Source: Saprospiraceae bacterium (GTDB lineage: Bacteria > Bacteroidota > Bacteroidia > Chitinophagales > Saprospiraceae). From it: a DNA stretch of 52,385 bases. The translations under genes were made by a program, and so were the position numbers. Below are positions 25,443 to 34,459 of this stretch, piece by piece (the stretch's first letter is position 1; each line of letters begins with the position of its first letter). A model generated the notes under the pieces. The model saw nothing but the letters and a program-made list of their open reading frames with translations. It ran no database searches and was not told the origin of the DNA. The stretch is taken from positions 1 to 52,385 of the forward strand of contig JAGQWX010000035.1 of the NCBI GenBank assembly GCA_020436935.1. Direction: 5' to 3'.

Positions 25443-26168
25443 ATGAGGCGCTTATCTGTATTTTTTATGCTTACCATATTTTGCTTTATGTTCAAAAGCA
25501 GTTATGCCCAGGTCAAACTCCCTACTGTAAATTACACGAAGGCTTTTAAGGATAAAAAATTGACGAAAATAAGCATAGGCGAATGCAATTTTATGACGGG
25601 TGAGTTGTTGGTGGGAGACCCTTTTTTGACAGAAGACCTTAGTCCAATGGTAAAGCACATCAATCCGGGAACTTATCCTGTAAATATCATGGTGCAACCA
25701 GTAAAAGGACAGGATTATTATAAAGTTGCATTTGCCATATTAAAAGTGAAGCCTGAAGCGGCAGTTAAATGGGAGTTGGCCATTGCAACAAATATTCCTG
25801 AAGAAAGTATAGCTAAACTTTCAAAGGATGGTTTTTTCGGTTTCGAATCCAAATCCCAGCTGGTCAGTTTTTTTGATTCAAATTCATATAAAAAATTCAA
25901 TAAGGAAAAAACTGCGTATTATAAAAAGCATAAGACCGGCAATTTTTATACAGATTTTTTAGCAGCAGAATTTAAAGCATTTTCAGGATCTAATAAATAT
26001 TCCTTAGAAATAGGAGATTGGAATATGCATAAAGTAGACAAAACAACAGTCGTTCCCATGATATCAACCGGTGGAAATGAAGGGAAATTTCCGGTTTACT
26101 GGGGATTGAACAAGGGCGGAGAAATTGTCGAATGTGTTGTCGATTTTTTTATCTATGATTTAAAATAG
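25443..26168 (+). CDS. Secreted DUF4241-domain protein
   Basis: 241 residues. The signal peptide MRRLSVFFMLTIFCFMFKSSYAQ is followed by a body with the DUF4241 landmarks: FMTGELLVGDPF, then PGTYPVNIMV, then YKVAFAILKVKPEAAVKWELA, a middle helical region, and a C-terminal GKFPVYWGLNKGGEIVECVVDFFIYD. Cytoplasmic DUF4241 proteins are often tied to toxin-immunity or stress loci, but their function is unproven. This one carries a signal peptide and should act outside the cytoplasm. It is convergent with the radical SAM unit. Confidence 0.72.
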   Translation: MRRLSVFFMLTIFCFMFKSSYAQVKLPTVNYTKAFKDKKLTKISIGECNFMTGELLVGDPFLTEDLSPMVKHINPGTYPVNIMVQPVKGQDYYKVAFAILKVKPEAAVKWELAIATNIPEESIAKLSKDGFFGFESKSQLVSFFDSNSYKKFNKEKTAYYKKHKTGNFYTDFLAAEFKAFSGSNKYSLEIGDWNMHKVDKTTVVPMISTGGNEGKFPVYWGLNKGGEIVECVVDFFIYDLK

Positions 26169-26237
26169 ATTAAGCCACTGACAAAACTGTTTCCTGACGC
26201 AGCTTTAATTTTTAAAATAAATACTTATCCTTTTAAA

Positions 26238-26423
26238 CTACCTGGTCATGATTGTCCCACATATTCCTGCTCCGATCAAAAAATAAATCCCCGCTGCTAT
26301 AAATAACTTTTTGGCAGTTTCTGGATTCTTTTTTCTCTTAACCGAACCAACAATCAATAAAATGAACGCCGGTATATGCAAAACCAAATACACCAAGATG
26401 ATGAAAAGCAATAGTCCATCCAT
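26238..26423 (-). CDS. Small two-helix membrane protein
   Basis: 61 residues: a hydrophobic first half (LLLFIILVYLVLHIPAFILLIVGSV), a basic turn (KRKKNPETAKK), then a second helix (LFIAAGIYFLIGAGICG). It starts 10 bp after the radical SAM stop codon on the same strand and so is likely the last gene of that unit. It may be an accessory subunit, but no family was recognised. Confidence 0.6.
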   Translation of the reverse strand: MDGLLLFIILVYLVLHIPAFILLIVGSVKRKKNPETAKKLFIAAGIYFLIGAGICGTIMTR

Positions 26424-26433
26424 TTTTTATAAT

Positions 26434-27828
26434 TTATAATGACATCAATTGTAATTGCTTGAGATGATTGATTTTATCATCCCTGTAAAATAAGTTCATG
26501 GTTTCAAAGGGAATAATTTTATTGTCTTTATTGACGATGTGCACACAAGATTTTTTAATTGCCCTTACATCAAAATTATGTGCATCAATGAATTGCATAA
26601 TGATGATTCTAAATAAGTTGTCATAACTCAATTGAGGAGCTTCAACGAAGGGCAGACAGCACAAGAGACTATTGAGTTTTGTGGAAGCCTGATCGGTTGA
26701 TGTGCCGGTGCTGAAGATCTCAAACATCCTGTTGTGTAAGTCTTTATCCTGTTCGTATACAATGGTATTTTTACTGTTGTCCAGCAGGTCTGCAGGGTTG
26801 ATATACCTGGTCAAAGGCAGGTAATTTCCATCAAGCTTCAATACATATCCCATCACCAGGGCATCCGGATTGCATGGTACAGGTATGAGGTCGTCAGGCT
26901 TAAAAATTGGGGACTGCTCCAGGATTTTTCTTCTTACTTCGGTGAGTGTAATCCGGTTGGCATTGGTGTCGAAGTTTTCCAATCTTCCGGCAATCTGTGT
27001 AGGCTGAAAGGTGACGCCCCGGACGCATTGTTGCTGCAATCCATAAGATATGATCTCACCTATCTCATCATCATTGAGCCCTTTTTGTAAGGTAACCACC
27101 AATGTCGTAGACAGGTTTACGCGATTGAGATTTTCAATTGCTTTTTCTCTGATCTTCCTGAGATTGGCTCCCCTGAGTGCAATGAGTGCTTCTTCTTTGA
27201 ATGAATCAAATTGCAAATAGATTTCAAAGTCAGGGGTATAGGTCTTGAGTTTTTCTGCAAAGGCCGGATCTTTTGCAATTTCAAAGCCATTGGTATTGAG
27301 CATCAGGTGCTTGATGGGCAATGACTTGGCATAATCCAGTATCTCGAAAAATTGGGGATGAAGGGTTGGTTCACCGCCGCTGATCTGCACAACATCGGGT
27401 TCTTTTTCGTTTTCGACGATGGTATCCAGCATGATTTTTACTTCTTCCAGGGTACGGTGCCTGCCGTAATGGGGCGATGATCCGGCGTAACAGGTGGGGC
27501 AGGTGAGATTGCACCTGTCGGTAATTTCAACAATGGTAAGGCACGAATGTTGCTCATGATCAGGACACAATCCACAGTCATATGGACATCCAAAGTGTGT
27601 TTTGGTATTGAAGCGATAAGGAGTTTCTGATGGTTTATTGTAATTTCTGATATTCTTATAATAATCAATATCATCAGCGATCAATACTTTGGACGATCCG
27701 TGTTCGGGGCATCTTTTCAGCATGTAGACATTTTCGTCCTCGAAGACAATTTTTGCATCAATTCGCTTCAGGCATTCCGGACATAAACTGATGGTGTAAT
27801 CGTAATAAGTATATTTTCTAGTAGGCAT
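26434..27828 (-). CDS. Radical SAM protein of the tetraether-synthase (Tes/MJ0619)-like group
   Basis: 464 residues. An N-terminal rubredoxin-like metal site (LCPECLKR and RCPEHG) comes first, then a cysteine-rich segment (HFGCPYDCGLCPDHEQHSC). The radical SAM cluster motif C-x3-C-x2-C follows at Cys106, Cys110, Cys113 (TDRCNLTCPTCYA), then GGEPTLHP. Further cysteines near the C-terminus (LLCCLPF, KKSCVH) could hold auxiliary clusters. This layout is that of the archaeal enzyme that joins lipid tails to make tetraethers and of its uncharacterised bacterial homologues. It starts 11 nt inside the upstream Lgt-like gene, so the two are coupled. A lipid substrate is an inference. Confidence 0.8.
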   Translation of the reverse strand: MPTRKYTYYDYTISLCPECLKRIDAKIVFEDENVYMLKRCPEHGSSKVLIADDIDYYKNIRNYNKPSETPYRFNTKTHFGCPYDCGLCPDHEQHSCLTIVEITDRCNLTCPTCYAGSSPHYGRHRTLEEVKIMLDTIVENEKEPDVVQISGGEPTLHPQFFEILDYAKSLPIKHLMLNTNGFEIAKDPAFAEKLKTYTPDFEIYLQFDSFKEEALIALRGANLRKIREKAIENLNRVNLSTTLVVTLQKGLNDDEIGEIISYGLQQQCVRGVTFQPTQIAGRLENFDTNANRITLTEVRRKILEQSPIFKPDDLIPVPCNPDALVMGYVLKLDGNYLPLTRYINPADLLDNSKNTIVYEQDKDLHNRMFEIFSTGTSTDQASTKLNSLLCCLPFVEAPQLSYDNLFRIIIMQFIDAHNFDVRAIKKSCVHIVNKDNKIIPFETMNLFYRDDKINHLKQLQLMSL

Positions 27829-28561
27829 TTTTAATCAGTTTTTGGATGGTAGGCAGGTAATATACCCAACATAAAATGCAAAGCCATTGTATGCTGCTCA
27901 GACCTATTACGAAAAATACGTTTGGTTTTAGGAATTCAATAAAAAATCTGAAGCCAAAATAAGCAATCATAAAGATTTTAAACAATAAGCCGTTTTCTTT
28001 TTCTGTGAAACTCCTGAGCCTTGGAAGTATCAGGAATAGAGCCAATAAATAGACAATCTCGTATAAAGCTATGGGATGACGATTCAATCCATCACCAAGA
28101 TCCATACCGGTAAAGGCAGTTGTTGCTTTGCCATAGGTGAACTCTTTTACGCCGTATAAAAAGCATCCAATTCTTCCTATTATAATTCCCAGTATAATGG
28201 GATAGGTAAACAAGTCACCCGACGATTTCTTTTCACCTATGATTTTTTTTGCGAGTTCAACTCCGATGAGCCCGCCAAATAATCCACCCATTATAGATTT
28301 TGAATTCAATACATGGATCAGGTATTCCGAATTCCAGTTGAAAAGAGGGTTCTCGAAATAGCCCACCAATCTCGACCCAACAAAAGCACCGATAATGGCA
28401 CCCAATATGATGGATAGTCTGTTTTTGTCTGAGATTTGATCCGGTACCGACCTCCTCATTTTCAAATAATATCTGAAGGCTACAAAAAAGGCCAGGTATT
28501 CCAGGATGAGATGAATGTTGATGGTCAAGCCAAAAACATTGGGTTCAAATGGGATGTCCAA
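27818..28561 (-). CDS. Lgt-like (prolipoprotein diacylglyceryl transferase-related) membrane protein
   Basis: 247 residues, about seven membrane helices. Lgt landmarks are present in order: VGSRLVGYF, KSIMGGLFGG, GRIGCFLYG, HPIALYE and RFFIEFLKP. Compared with true Lgt, the His of the SIHGG segment is Met here, and the Asn of the RIGN segment is Cys; both are counted among the important residues in the E. coli enzyme. It is thus probably not the housekeeping Lgt. It may act on another phospholipid-linked substrate, or bind phosphatidylglycerol for the radical SAM enzyme whose start it overlaps by 11 nt. Confidence 0.8.
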   Translation of the reverse strand: MDIPFEPNVFGLTINIHLILEYLAFFVAFRYYLKMRRSVPDQISDKNRLSIILGAIIGAFVGSRLVGYFENPLFNWNSEYLIHVLNSKSIMGGLFGGLIGVELAKKIIGEKKSSGDLFTYPIILGIIIGRIGCFLYGVKEFTYGKATTAFTGMDLGDGLNRHPIALYEIVYLLALFLILPRLRSFTEKENGLLFKIFMIAYFGFRFFIEFLKPNVFFVIGLSSIQWLCILCWVYYLPTIQKLIKNAY

Positions 28562-28599
28562 AGTCTAACTGTGTAAGGGATAAAAATGCTGAAAATATA

Positions 28600-29637
28600 C
28601 TATTTATCTACCTCTTTTATGAATTTGATCAAGCCAGGGAAGTAGGTGTCAGGATCGTCATATTGTGAACAGTGGCTCCCATTGGTCAGTAGAAATTGGC
28701 CGTTTGGAAATTCCTTGCTCATCCACTCCATGTATTTGGGGTCCATGGTGTCGTATTTTCCACCAATGACAAGGGTAGGGGTTTGTATTTCTTTCAATCT
28801 TTGTGAGACATCCCATCCTTTCAGTGTTGCATCGCCGGTAATTCCGAATTCACTATAGCCCTGCATGTATATGTAGATGTTTTGGCTGAGATGTTTGAAT
28901 GCGCGGTTGATGGATTCCGGCCACTCGTTCATTGGCTTTCTGAGGATGTGCTCGGTATAATAATGTTCCATCACCAGTTCAGCATATCTTGGATTGGCAA
29001 AGTCTTCTTTGGCCTCCATGTCCTTGATTTCTTTGTATACTTCGGGAGGCATTTGTGGCCCCAAAACCTCGCTGGCATATTTTTCATATTCGGGTATACT
29101 GGCCATCATATTTGCGACGATGAGGCCTTTAAGGTTTTTTTGATATTTCAGGGCATATTCCATGGCCAGAATACCACCCCATGATTGTCCCAGGAGGTAA
29201 AAATTGGTAGAGTCAAGCCCCAAAGCTGTTCTGACCTGCTCAACCTCCTCTACAAAATGCGCAATGGTCCAGAGCGTCGAGTCGCCGGGCTGGTCGCTGT
29301 AGTACGAATCCAGCTGATCATAATAAATGTATTCAATTTCTTCATTGGGGAAAAAACCGTCAAAACATTCGAAGAATTCATGAGTGCCACCCGGACCACC
29401 ATGGAGCAGAAGCACCTTCATCGTAGGGTTGTTTCCAACGCGTTTTGTCCAGACGTTGAATGTCCCTTTTGGTGTAGAAATGGGGATCATTTTTATTCCG
29501 CCAGTCCATTGATCATCGGCTCCAGAGTAATCGAAGTAAGCAGATTTTTTTTCTGTTGAACTATTTTCGCCAGATGTAGAGCAAGCAATGATGGTCAATG
29601 TGAGTATGAATAAGAATGCGCCGTAAAGTTTTTTCAT
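28600..29637 (-). CDS. Proline iminopeptidase-like alpha/beta hydrolase lipoprotein
   Basis: 345 residues from the ATG at 29637, chosen because it begins a lipoprotein signal (MKKLYGAFLFILTLTIIAC). The longer frame to 29769 would start inside the terminator of the upstream gene. Features of the S33 family: LLHGGPGGTHEFF (oxyanion loop), the nucleophile elbow GQSWGG, GGKYDTMDP with the acid, and GSHCSQ with the His. Proline iminopeptidases release N-terminal proline from short peptides. Being a lipoprotein, it would act in the periplasm or at the surface. No strict partner gene is nearby. Confidence 0.85.
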   Translation of the reverse strand: MKKLYGAFLFILTLTIIACSTSGENSSTEKKSAYFDYSGADDQWTGGIKMIPISTPKGTFNVWTKRVGNNPTMKVLLLHGGPGGTHEFFECFDGFFPNEEIEYIYYDQLDSYYSDQPGDSTLWTIAHFVEEVEQVRTALGLDSTNFYLLGQSWGGILAMEYALKYQKNLKGLIVANMMASIPEYEKYASEVLGPQMPPEVYKEIKDMEAKEDFANPRYAELVMEHYYTEHILRKPMNEWPESINRAFKHLSQNIYIYMQGYSEFGITGDATLKGWDVSQRLKEIQTPTLVIGGKYDTMDPKYMEWMSKEFPNGQFLLTNGSHCSQYDDPDTYFPGLIKFIKEVDK

Positions 29638-29732
29638 GCCGTTGCCTTGAAAAAGGAGTTTATTGATTGTAAGATAAAAATTGATCAGCAAGTCAGCGAA
29701 AATATGGGAGATTTCGCAAAGTTTTTTTTCAA

Positions 29733-29767
29733 ATAAAAAGCCCCGTTCTCTTTTGGAAAACGGGGCC
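29733..29767 (-). terminator. Rho-independent terminator of the DUF4440-like gene
   Basis: On the minus strand a stem GCCCCGTT / AACGGGGC with a ~10-nt loop (29740-29766) is followed by TTTTTATTTG. It lies 12 bp after the stop codon at 29779. Confidence 0.85.
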
Positions 29768-29778
29768 ACAAAAAGCAG

Positions 29779-30294
29779 TTATTTTTTTTCTGGTGCGTCA
29801 GCATTGGAGATGTCAGCGATACATAGGTATTCGCCATTTCTCTTTTCCCAAATGGCCATATACTTGCCGGTATAGACTACCTTGCCGTCTTTATCTTTGA
29901 CAATGGTTTTACCCGTTTCGGTCACCTGGTCCTCACTTCCGTAAACGCCCATAACTTCAAAAGTGGTAATTTTATCACCTTTTCTTTTGGCCATTCCTTC
30001 TTCGATGTCTTTTTTGATCGCTTCCTTTCCAACAACCATTGGTTCGTCATCACTCATGCTTACGGCATCGTCGGAATAAAAGGCAACTACGGCATCCACA
30101 TCCTTGTTGGTCGTTGCTGTAGCAAACTTGTTTTCAATTTCCTGTATGGTGGTTTTAATCGCAGCCATATCCGGTGCCTTTACTTCTTCCATGGGTTCTT
30201 CCATGGGTTCAGCTGCTGGTTTTGATTCACTACAACTCATGAATGCAAGAACCATGAGTGAGAATGTGAGCAATAAAAACTTGTTTTTTTTCAT
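29779..30294 (-). CDS. DUF4440/SnoaL-like lipoprotein
   Basis: 171 residues. The signal peptide has the lipobox AFMSC and is followed by an acidic linker with a duplicated MEEPMEEV segment. The C-terminal ~130 residues match the NTF2-like DUF4440 pattern: TTIQEIENKFATATTNKDVDAVVAFYSDDAVSM, GKEAIKKDIEEGM, then VYTGKYMAIWEKRNGEYLCIADIS. Such domains are small ligand-binding or isomerase-like barrels of mostly unknown role. It is a stand-alone gene with its own terminator. Confidence 0.82.
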   Translation of the reverse strand: MKKNKFLLLTFSLMVLAFMSCSESKPAAEPMEEPMEEVKAPDMAAIKTTIQEIENKFATATTNKDVDAVVAFYSDDAVSMSDDEPMVVGKEAIKKDIEEGMAKRKGDKITTFEVMGVYGSEDQVTETGKTIVKDKDGKVVYTGKYMAIWEKRNGEYLCIADISNADAPEKK

Positions 30295-30562
30295 GATTAA
30301 CTATTTAAATAAAGCCTACTCTGAATTGGTTTTCGGCATACCCATTGGAAAAACTACATTGCGAAAACAGAATTTCTATTTTCTGAAGATTTTTAAAATC
30401 TACGATAAGTAATTTAAGGATTTATCCGCCATTAAATTCCTTAAAGTCAACATTTAACATAGAGTAGTGCAGAAAAACTACATTTCATAACCACAAAGTG
30501 GATATTTTCTTTCAACAGCGTTGAAAGATTGGTCACAAGTTTGCCACTCGATGAAAACTTCC

Positions 30563-31369
30563 TTACTGCTTTAGTAGTGAAGACATTTTTTTTCTGATAA
30601 AATTGGTCGCATATACCGGGCTAAGTCGATACAACTTGTCGAGGAAGGAAGCGTCAGGACCCACAGTTGCCCTAAAAGCATTTTTTTCCATGGCATCAAT
30701 GATTTTGGTCGCAGCTGCTTCTGGTTTTAAAGCCTTGAATTTCGCTGCGTCAGCAGAAGTTGTTGGTACATCCAAGCCTGAGTTGACGCTGATGTTTGTT
30801 TCAACTGCCCCGGGGAAAATGACAGTGACCCTAACTCCGGTATCTTGCAATTCTGAGTAAAGGCCCTCGGTCATCAATTTCACCGCTGCCTTGGAAGCTC
30901 CATAAATGCTCTGTCCGGGGACCGGCAAAAAGCCTCCCATACTTGAGATATTGACAATGTGGGCTTCCGGCCTTTGGAGCAAGGACGGAAGAAATGCTTT
31001 GATCATGTAAACGGTCCCGTAAAAGTTGACGTCCATTACCTTTCTGACATCTTCGATGCTCAAATCCTTGATCATTACAAATTTTTGAATGATGCCTGCA
31101 TTGTTGATGATGCCATCAACAGGACCGAAGGAGTCATTTATCTCTTTGGGCAATTCACTGATTCTCTTTTCATCAGTGACGCTGCATATGACAGACATAA
31201 ACTTGTCTTTGCCGACCCCACATATTTTTTTGGTTTCTTCCAATGCATCAGCGTTCATGTCTAAACCTATGACTCTGGCATTTTTGCTAATCAGCCTTTG
31301 ACACAATGCTCTTCCAATTCCTGAACCAGCACCCGTTACCAAAATGGTTTTGTTTTTGACTTTCATCAT
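30563..31369 (-). CDS. Short-chain dehydrogenase/reductase (SDR)
   Basis: 268 residues. NAD(P)-binding motif TGAGSGIGRAL near residue 11, NNAGI near 90, catalytic Ser in NISSMGG and catalytic YGASKAA (Tyr and Lys four apart) near 158-162. These are the classical SDR signatures for reversible oxidation of alcohols or reduction of ketones in the cytoplasm. LDMNADALEE follows the second strand; an acidic residue there usually favours NAD. The substrate is unknown. No operon partner is evident. Confidence 0.9.
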   Translation of the reverse strand: MMKVKNKTILVTGAGSGIGRALCQRLISKNARVIGLDMNADALEETKKICGVGKDKFMSVICSVTDEKRISELPKEINDSFGPVDGIINNAGIIQKFVMIKDLSIEDVRKVMDVNFYGTVYMIKAFLPSLLQRPEAHIVNISSMGGFLPVPGQSIYGASKAAVKLMTEGLYSELQDTGVRVTVIFPGAVETNISVNSGLDVPTTSADAAKFKALKPEAAATKIIDAMEKNAFRATVGPDASFLDKLYRLSPVYATNFIRKKMSSLLKQ

Positions 31370-31546
31370 TTGAATTTAAAGATGGATAAAATGGAAGGGA
31401 AGTGGTTGTCGCGAAGGCTGTCTATTTACTGCATTGGTGTGTTTTTTATAAAGTTTATGGGCCGGTTGTCATCTTCTTCAAGAATAAGGTCCTATGATTT
31501 ACAATGGTTATATCGGGGAATAAATTCCTGAAGGAGGCATTTAAAT

Positions 31547-31660
31547 TTGTGGGGATTGGCATATTGGGGATTGGCGTGTTGGCGTATTGGGAAATGGCGT
31601 TTTGGCGTATTGGGGATTGGCATTTTGGCATATTGGGAAATAGCATTTTGGGGACTGGTT
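31547..31660. repeat. Low-complexity GGCGTATTGGGGATT-type tract
   Basis: About nine imperfect units built from ATTGGGGATTGGC, GCGTATTGGGAAATG and CATTTTGGC. The strong G/T strand bias resembles slipped-strand growth of a short seed. Confidence 0.85.
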
Positions 31661-31717
31661 ATTATGATCAGGCCAAGTCTTAAATTTTAGCTTTGCCTCC
31701 GCATTTTGTCATGATTT

Positions 31718-31855
31718 TTGGTCAAAAATCCCGCCAAAATGAAAACATTCAGCTTGGGTTTGGTGCTATAATTATGCCACCCCATTAGGGGTTATTTGGT
31801 CAAAAATCCCGCTAAAAAGAGGTCATTGACTTTTGAATTTGTGCTATAATCATTT
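31718..31855. repeat. Pair of degenerate direct repeats, 78-bp period
   Basis: TTGGTCAAAAATCCCGC starts at 31718 and again at 31796. Both copies end about 58 bp later in TGGTGCTATAATTAT / TTGTGCTATAATCAT. The centre has diverged. Confidence 0.8.
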
Positions 31856-32112
31856 CACTCCAGCTGAGTTTCCAGCCTTTGCGCGTAATACCCCAACCCC
31901 TAAAGGGGAGTTTTTTAGTATTCAAAAAACTGCTTTTCTCTACACGCAAATCTGCGGGAAAAACAAATGGGGTCGTTGACTTTTGATCTATAAGCAATAA
32001 CCTCAGTTAGGGTCAATGACACCTTAGCTTTCAAAAACTATCCTCTTAATTCAGCGAATTTCTGCGTATCTTTCAGCGATTTCAGTGGGAAAAACGACTG
32101 TCATTTATGAAA

Positions 32113-32165
32113 TTAACCTTTAACCTTTAACCTTTAACCTTTAACCTTTAACCTTTAACCTTTAA
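32113..32165. repeat. 7-bp tandem repeat (TTAACCT)n
   Basis: About 7.5 exact copies of TTAACCT. The array overlaps the stop codon of the minus-strand GH3 gene (32162-32164). Confidence 0.95.
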
Positions 32166-34459
32166 TTCTGTTTTTTTCCATACATCTTCGTACGCTCATC
32201 CGAAATCACTCCCTTCCAATTCATACCATAACCAAAATCATAAACATGACCTTCGCTGTCCCTGTAACATTTGAGATCGAAAGGTAAGTCTTCCATGTTG
32301 GTTTCTACGGTTTCCATATCTGCGGGCATTTGCATGGGCAAGAGTGCAGAAGGTTCAAATTTTCCGGCAACGATTTCCATCAATGCTTGGTCCTGCACGC
32401 CAAAAGCCATCAATATGGCGTCGGCAGAAGGCTCGATCTCCGCAAAAACCATTGGGTTGTTGGCAGAAACAGCAACAATAAGGGACTTGTTGCCAAGTTT
32501 TGCCTTGGTGTTGATGACCAGGTCCATATCTGAGGCATTCTCAGTGGTAGTGGTTTTACCTTTATATGATCTGTTGGTGAAGTTCTCTAAAGGATCACCT
32601 CCGGCGATACTGGTTTCCCTGGCATTTTTGGCAGTGTAGGGCTTGTATTGCAGACTGATAGGAATATATCCATTGCCGCCCTTTTCGATGTCTTTTTTGT
32701 CGTATCCATAAGAGGGTCTTGGTGCCTCAATCAGCACAAATCCAAAGTCGGCTTTCGATGCATCGTCAGTGACATTAAAATACTTTTTGACGATGTCGAG
32801 ATTGACAGGGTAGTCTTCTGTTGCAGGCGTCTCCACCCCTAGGAAGTTTCTGCTTGCAGCTACATATCTTTTGGGAATGTATACTGTTTTTTTAGTGGTC
32901 ACAGGCAGGGCATTTGCTTTGTTTTTAAGCAAAACGATCGACCGTTTCTGTGCCTCAAATCCTGCCTTCATATATTCGGCCTTGCCAACTTCATTTTTTG
33001 ATTGGGCCGGGTCGAGGTATGGATTTTCGAACAAACCTACGCGGAATATATTTTTCAACAAACGCACAGCCGATTCCTCCATCCTTTTGCGCATCCAGGC
33101 TTCCCCTTTGGCAGCAACGCCCATTTCATAAGCCTTAATGATAGGCACCACATCATTGTTTCCACCAAACTGGTCGATGCCCGCAAGAATGGCTTTGTAG
33201 TGCCTTTCTTCTTCTGAGAGATGTTCAACCCCCCATGGCTTGCCATCGACAAAAACATCCATGGCATTGTGTTTTTTGGTCACACTCCAGTCGGTACAAA
33301 GCACGCCATCGTATTGGTACTTGTTTCTCAACAGGTCAGTAATGATGTACTGATTGAAGTTGTTGGCGACATTCTCATTGGTTTGATTCCATGAAATGGT
33401 ATAATAGGGCATGACAGCTGATGCCATTTTTGTTCCACCTTTGAGTTTGAATGCTCCTTCTGTAAATGGATACATGTGCATCCCGAAGTTATTGCCAGGA
33501 TAAACTGCAAATTTGCCATGTCCAAAATGGGCGTCTCTTCCGGATTCTCCCGCACCCCCTCCTGGCCAGTGTTTTACCATGGCATTCACGCTCTTATCTC
33601 CCCACATATCGGACTGGAAGCCATCACAATAGGCTCTGGCCATGGCGGCAGACAGATATGGGCTTTCGCCAAATGTACCATTGAATCTCATCCATCTGGG
33701 TTCGGTCGCAATATCGATCTGTGGTGATAAAGCCGTTGTGATGCCCAGATTGCGATACTCCGCAGCGGCTATTGTTCCAAATTGATACATCAGCTCAGGG
33801 TCAAACGAAGCAGAAATGCCCAATTCTCTGGGCCACATAGATATGGCACCGCCTGCTGCTGCGTCAAATTCTGCGCGGGCATTCGTTGCATGACGTGGGT
33901 CGGAGCTGTTATTGGCGGGAATGCCAAAATCGACACCTTCGCAAAAGGCCTGCACTTTGTTGTTCCATTTTGCAGCAATTTCAGCTGACTGCACCGTGGT
34001 AATGAGCACATGCCTCAGATTATCATCCTTTAGAAACTTTTTTTGCTGGTCAGTAAGCGATGTTGGATCAGTTACCCCTTGCTCAAAGGGTTTTCCGTCA
34101 TATGTGCCGGAAAAATAGCCTCCGGCTCTCGCAGGAATTGACTGGTGTGAAGAATACAGCATCAGTCCTCCAATTTGCTCAAGGGTTAGAAGGGAAGCCA
34201 GATCTTTTGCTCTTGCGTCGTCATCCAGCCTCCAGTCTTCGTAATTGTTGAGTACACCGTCCTTATTGAGGTCTTTGAAGGCCAAACCGTTTTTGATGAT
34301 CAGTTTGACTCCGGAAGCAGGAGAATAGCCCAGGGTTTGTCCACCTTTATTCTCAATTAGGGTATAACCATCTTTTGACTGACTTGTCCACATTTGTTTG
34401 GAACACGCTAAACCACCTATAGTTATTGCTGTTAGCAATATGAAAACATATGACTTCAT
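32162..34459 (-). CDS. Glycoside hydrolase family 3 lipoprotein (beta-glucosidase-like)
   Basis: 765 residues from the ATG at 34459, which begins a lipoprotein signal (MKSYVFILLTAITIGGLAC); the frame is open 60 codons further, but that part is not signal-like. An EF-hand-like stretch (DLNKDGVLNNYED) is followed by the GH3 barrel (LTLEQIGGLML, KHWPGGGAGESGRDAHFG) with nucleophile Asp390 in DGVLCTDWSV, then the second alpha/beta domain (RSIVLLKNKANALPV, SADAILMAFG). GH3 enzymes remove terminal beta-linked sugars from glycans. It would act in the periplasm or on the surface. The stop codon lies within the edge of a 7-bp tandem array. Confidence 0.88.
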   Translation of the reverse strand: MKSYVFILLTAITIGGLACSKQMWTSQSKDGYTLIENKGGQTLGYSPASGVKLIIKNGLAFKDLNKDGVLNNYEDWRLDDDARAKDLASLLTLEQIGGLMLYSSHQSIPARAGGYFSGTYDGKPFEQGVTDPTSLTDQQKKFLKDDNLRHVLITTVQSAEIAAKWNNKVQAFCEGVDFGIPANNSSDPRHATNARAEFDAAAGGAISMWPRELGISASFDPELMYQFGTIAAAEYRNLGITTALSPQIDIATEPRWMRFNGTFGESPYLSAAMARAYCDGFQSDMWGDKSVNAMVKHWPGGGAGESGRDAHFGHGKFAVYPGNNFGMHMYPFTEGAFKLKGGTKMASAVMPYYTISWNQTNENVANNFNQYIITDLLRNKYQYDGVLCTDWSVTKKHNAMDVFVDGKPWGVEHLSEEERHYKAILAGIDQFGGNNDVVPIIKAYEMGVAAKGEAWMRKRMEESAVRLLKNIFRVGLFENPYLDPAQSKNEVGKAEYMKAGFEAQKRSIVLLKNKANALPVTTKKTVYIPKRYVAASRNFLGVETPATEDYPVNLDIVKKYFNVTDDASKADFGFVLIEAPRPSYGYDKKDIEKGGNGYIPISLQYKPYTAKNARETSIAGGDPLENFTNRSYKGKTTTTENASDMDLVINTKAKLGNKSLIVAVSANNPMVFAEIEPSADAILMAFGVQDQALMEIVAGKFEPSALLPMQMPADMETVETNMEDLPFDLKCYRDSEGHVYDFGYGMNWKGVISDERTKMYGKKQN

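Larger units (their letters stand above)
31370..32161. other. Repeat-rich intergenic region without genes
   Basis: It contains a low-complexity TTGGGGATTGGC-type tract (31547-31660), two ~60-bp degenerate direct repeats spaced 78 bp apart (31718-31855), a CCCCTAAAGGGG palindrome followed by six T (31896-31916), and the (TTAACCT)n array at the right end. Frames at 31455-31646 and 31812-31997 are products of the low-complexity sequence. Confidence 0.7.

Noticed and set aside
31455-31646. 63-codon frame with NMPKCQSPIRQ-like repeats
   Set aside because: Produced by the low-complexity TTGGGGATTGG tract.
31896-31916. CCCCTAAAGGGG plus T-run as a terminator
   Set aside because: Only a 4-bp stem and no gene ends nearby on the plus strand; it matches the palindrome family seen at other intergenic sites.
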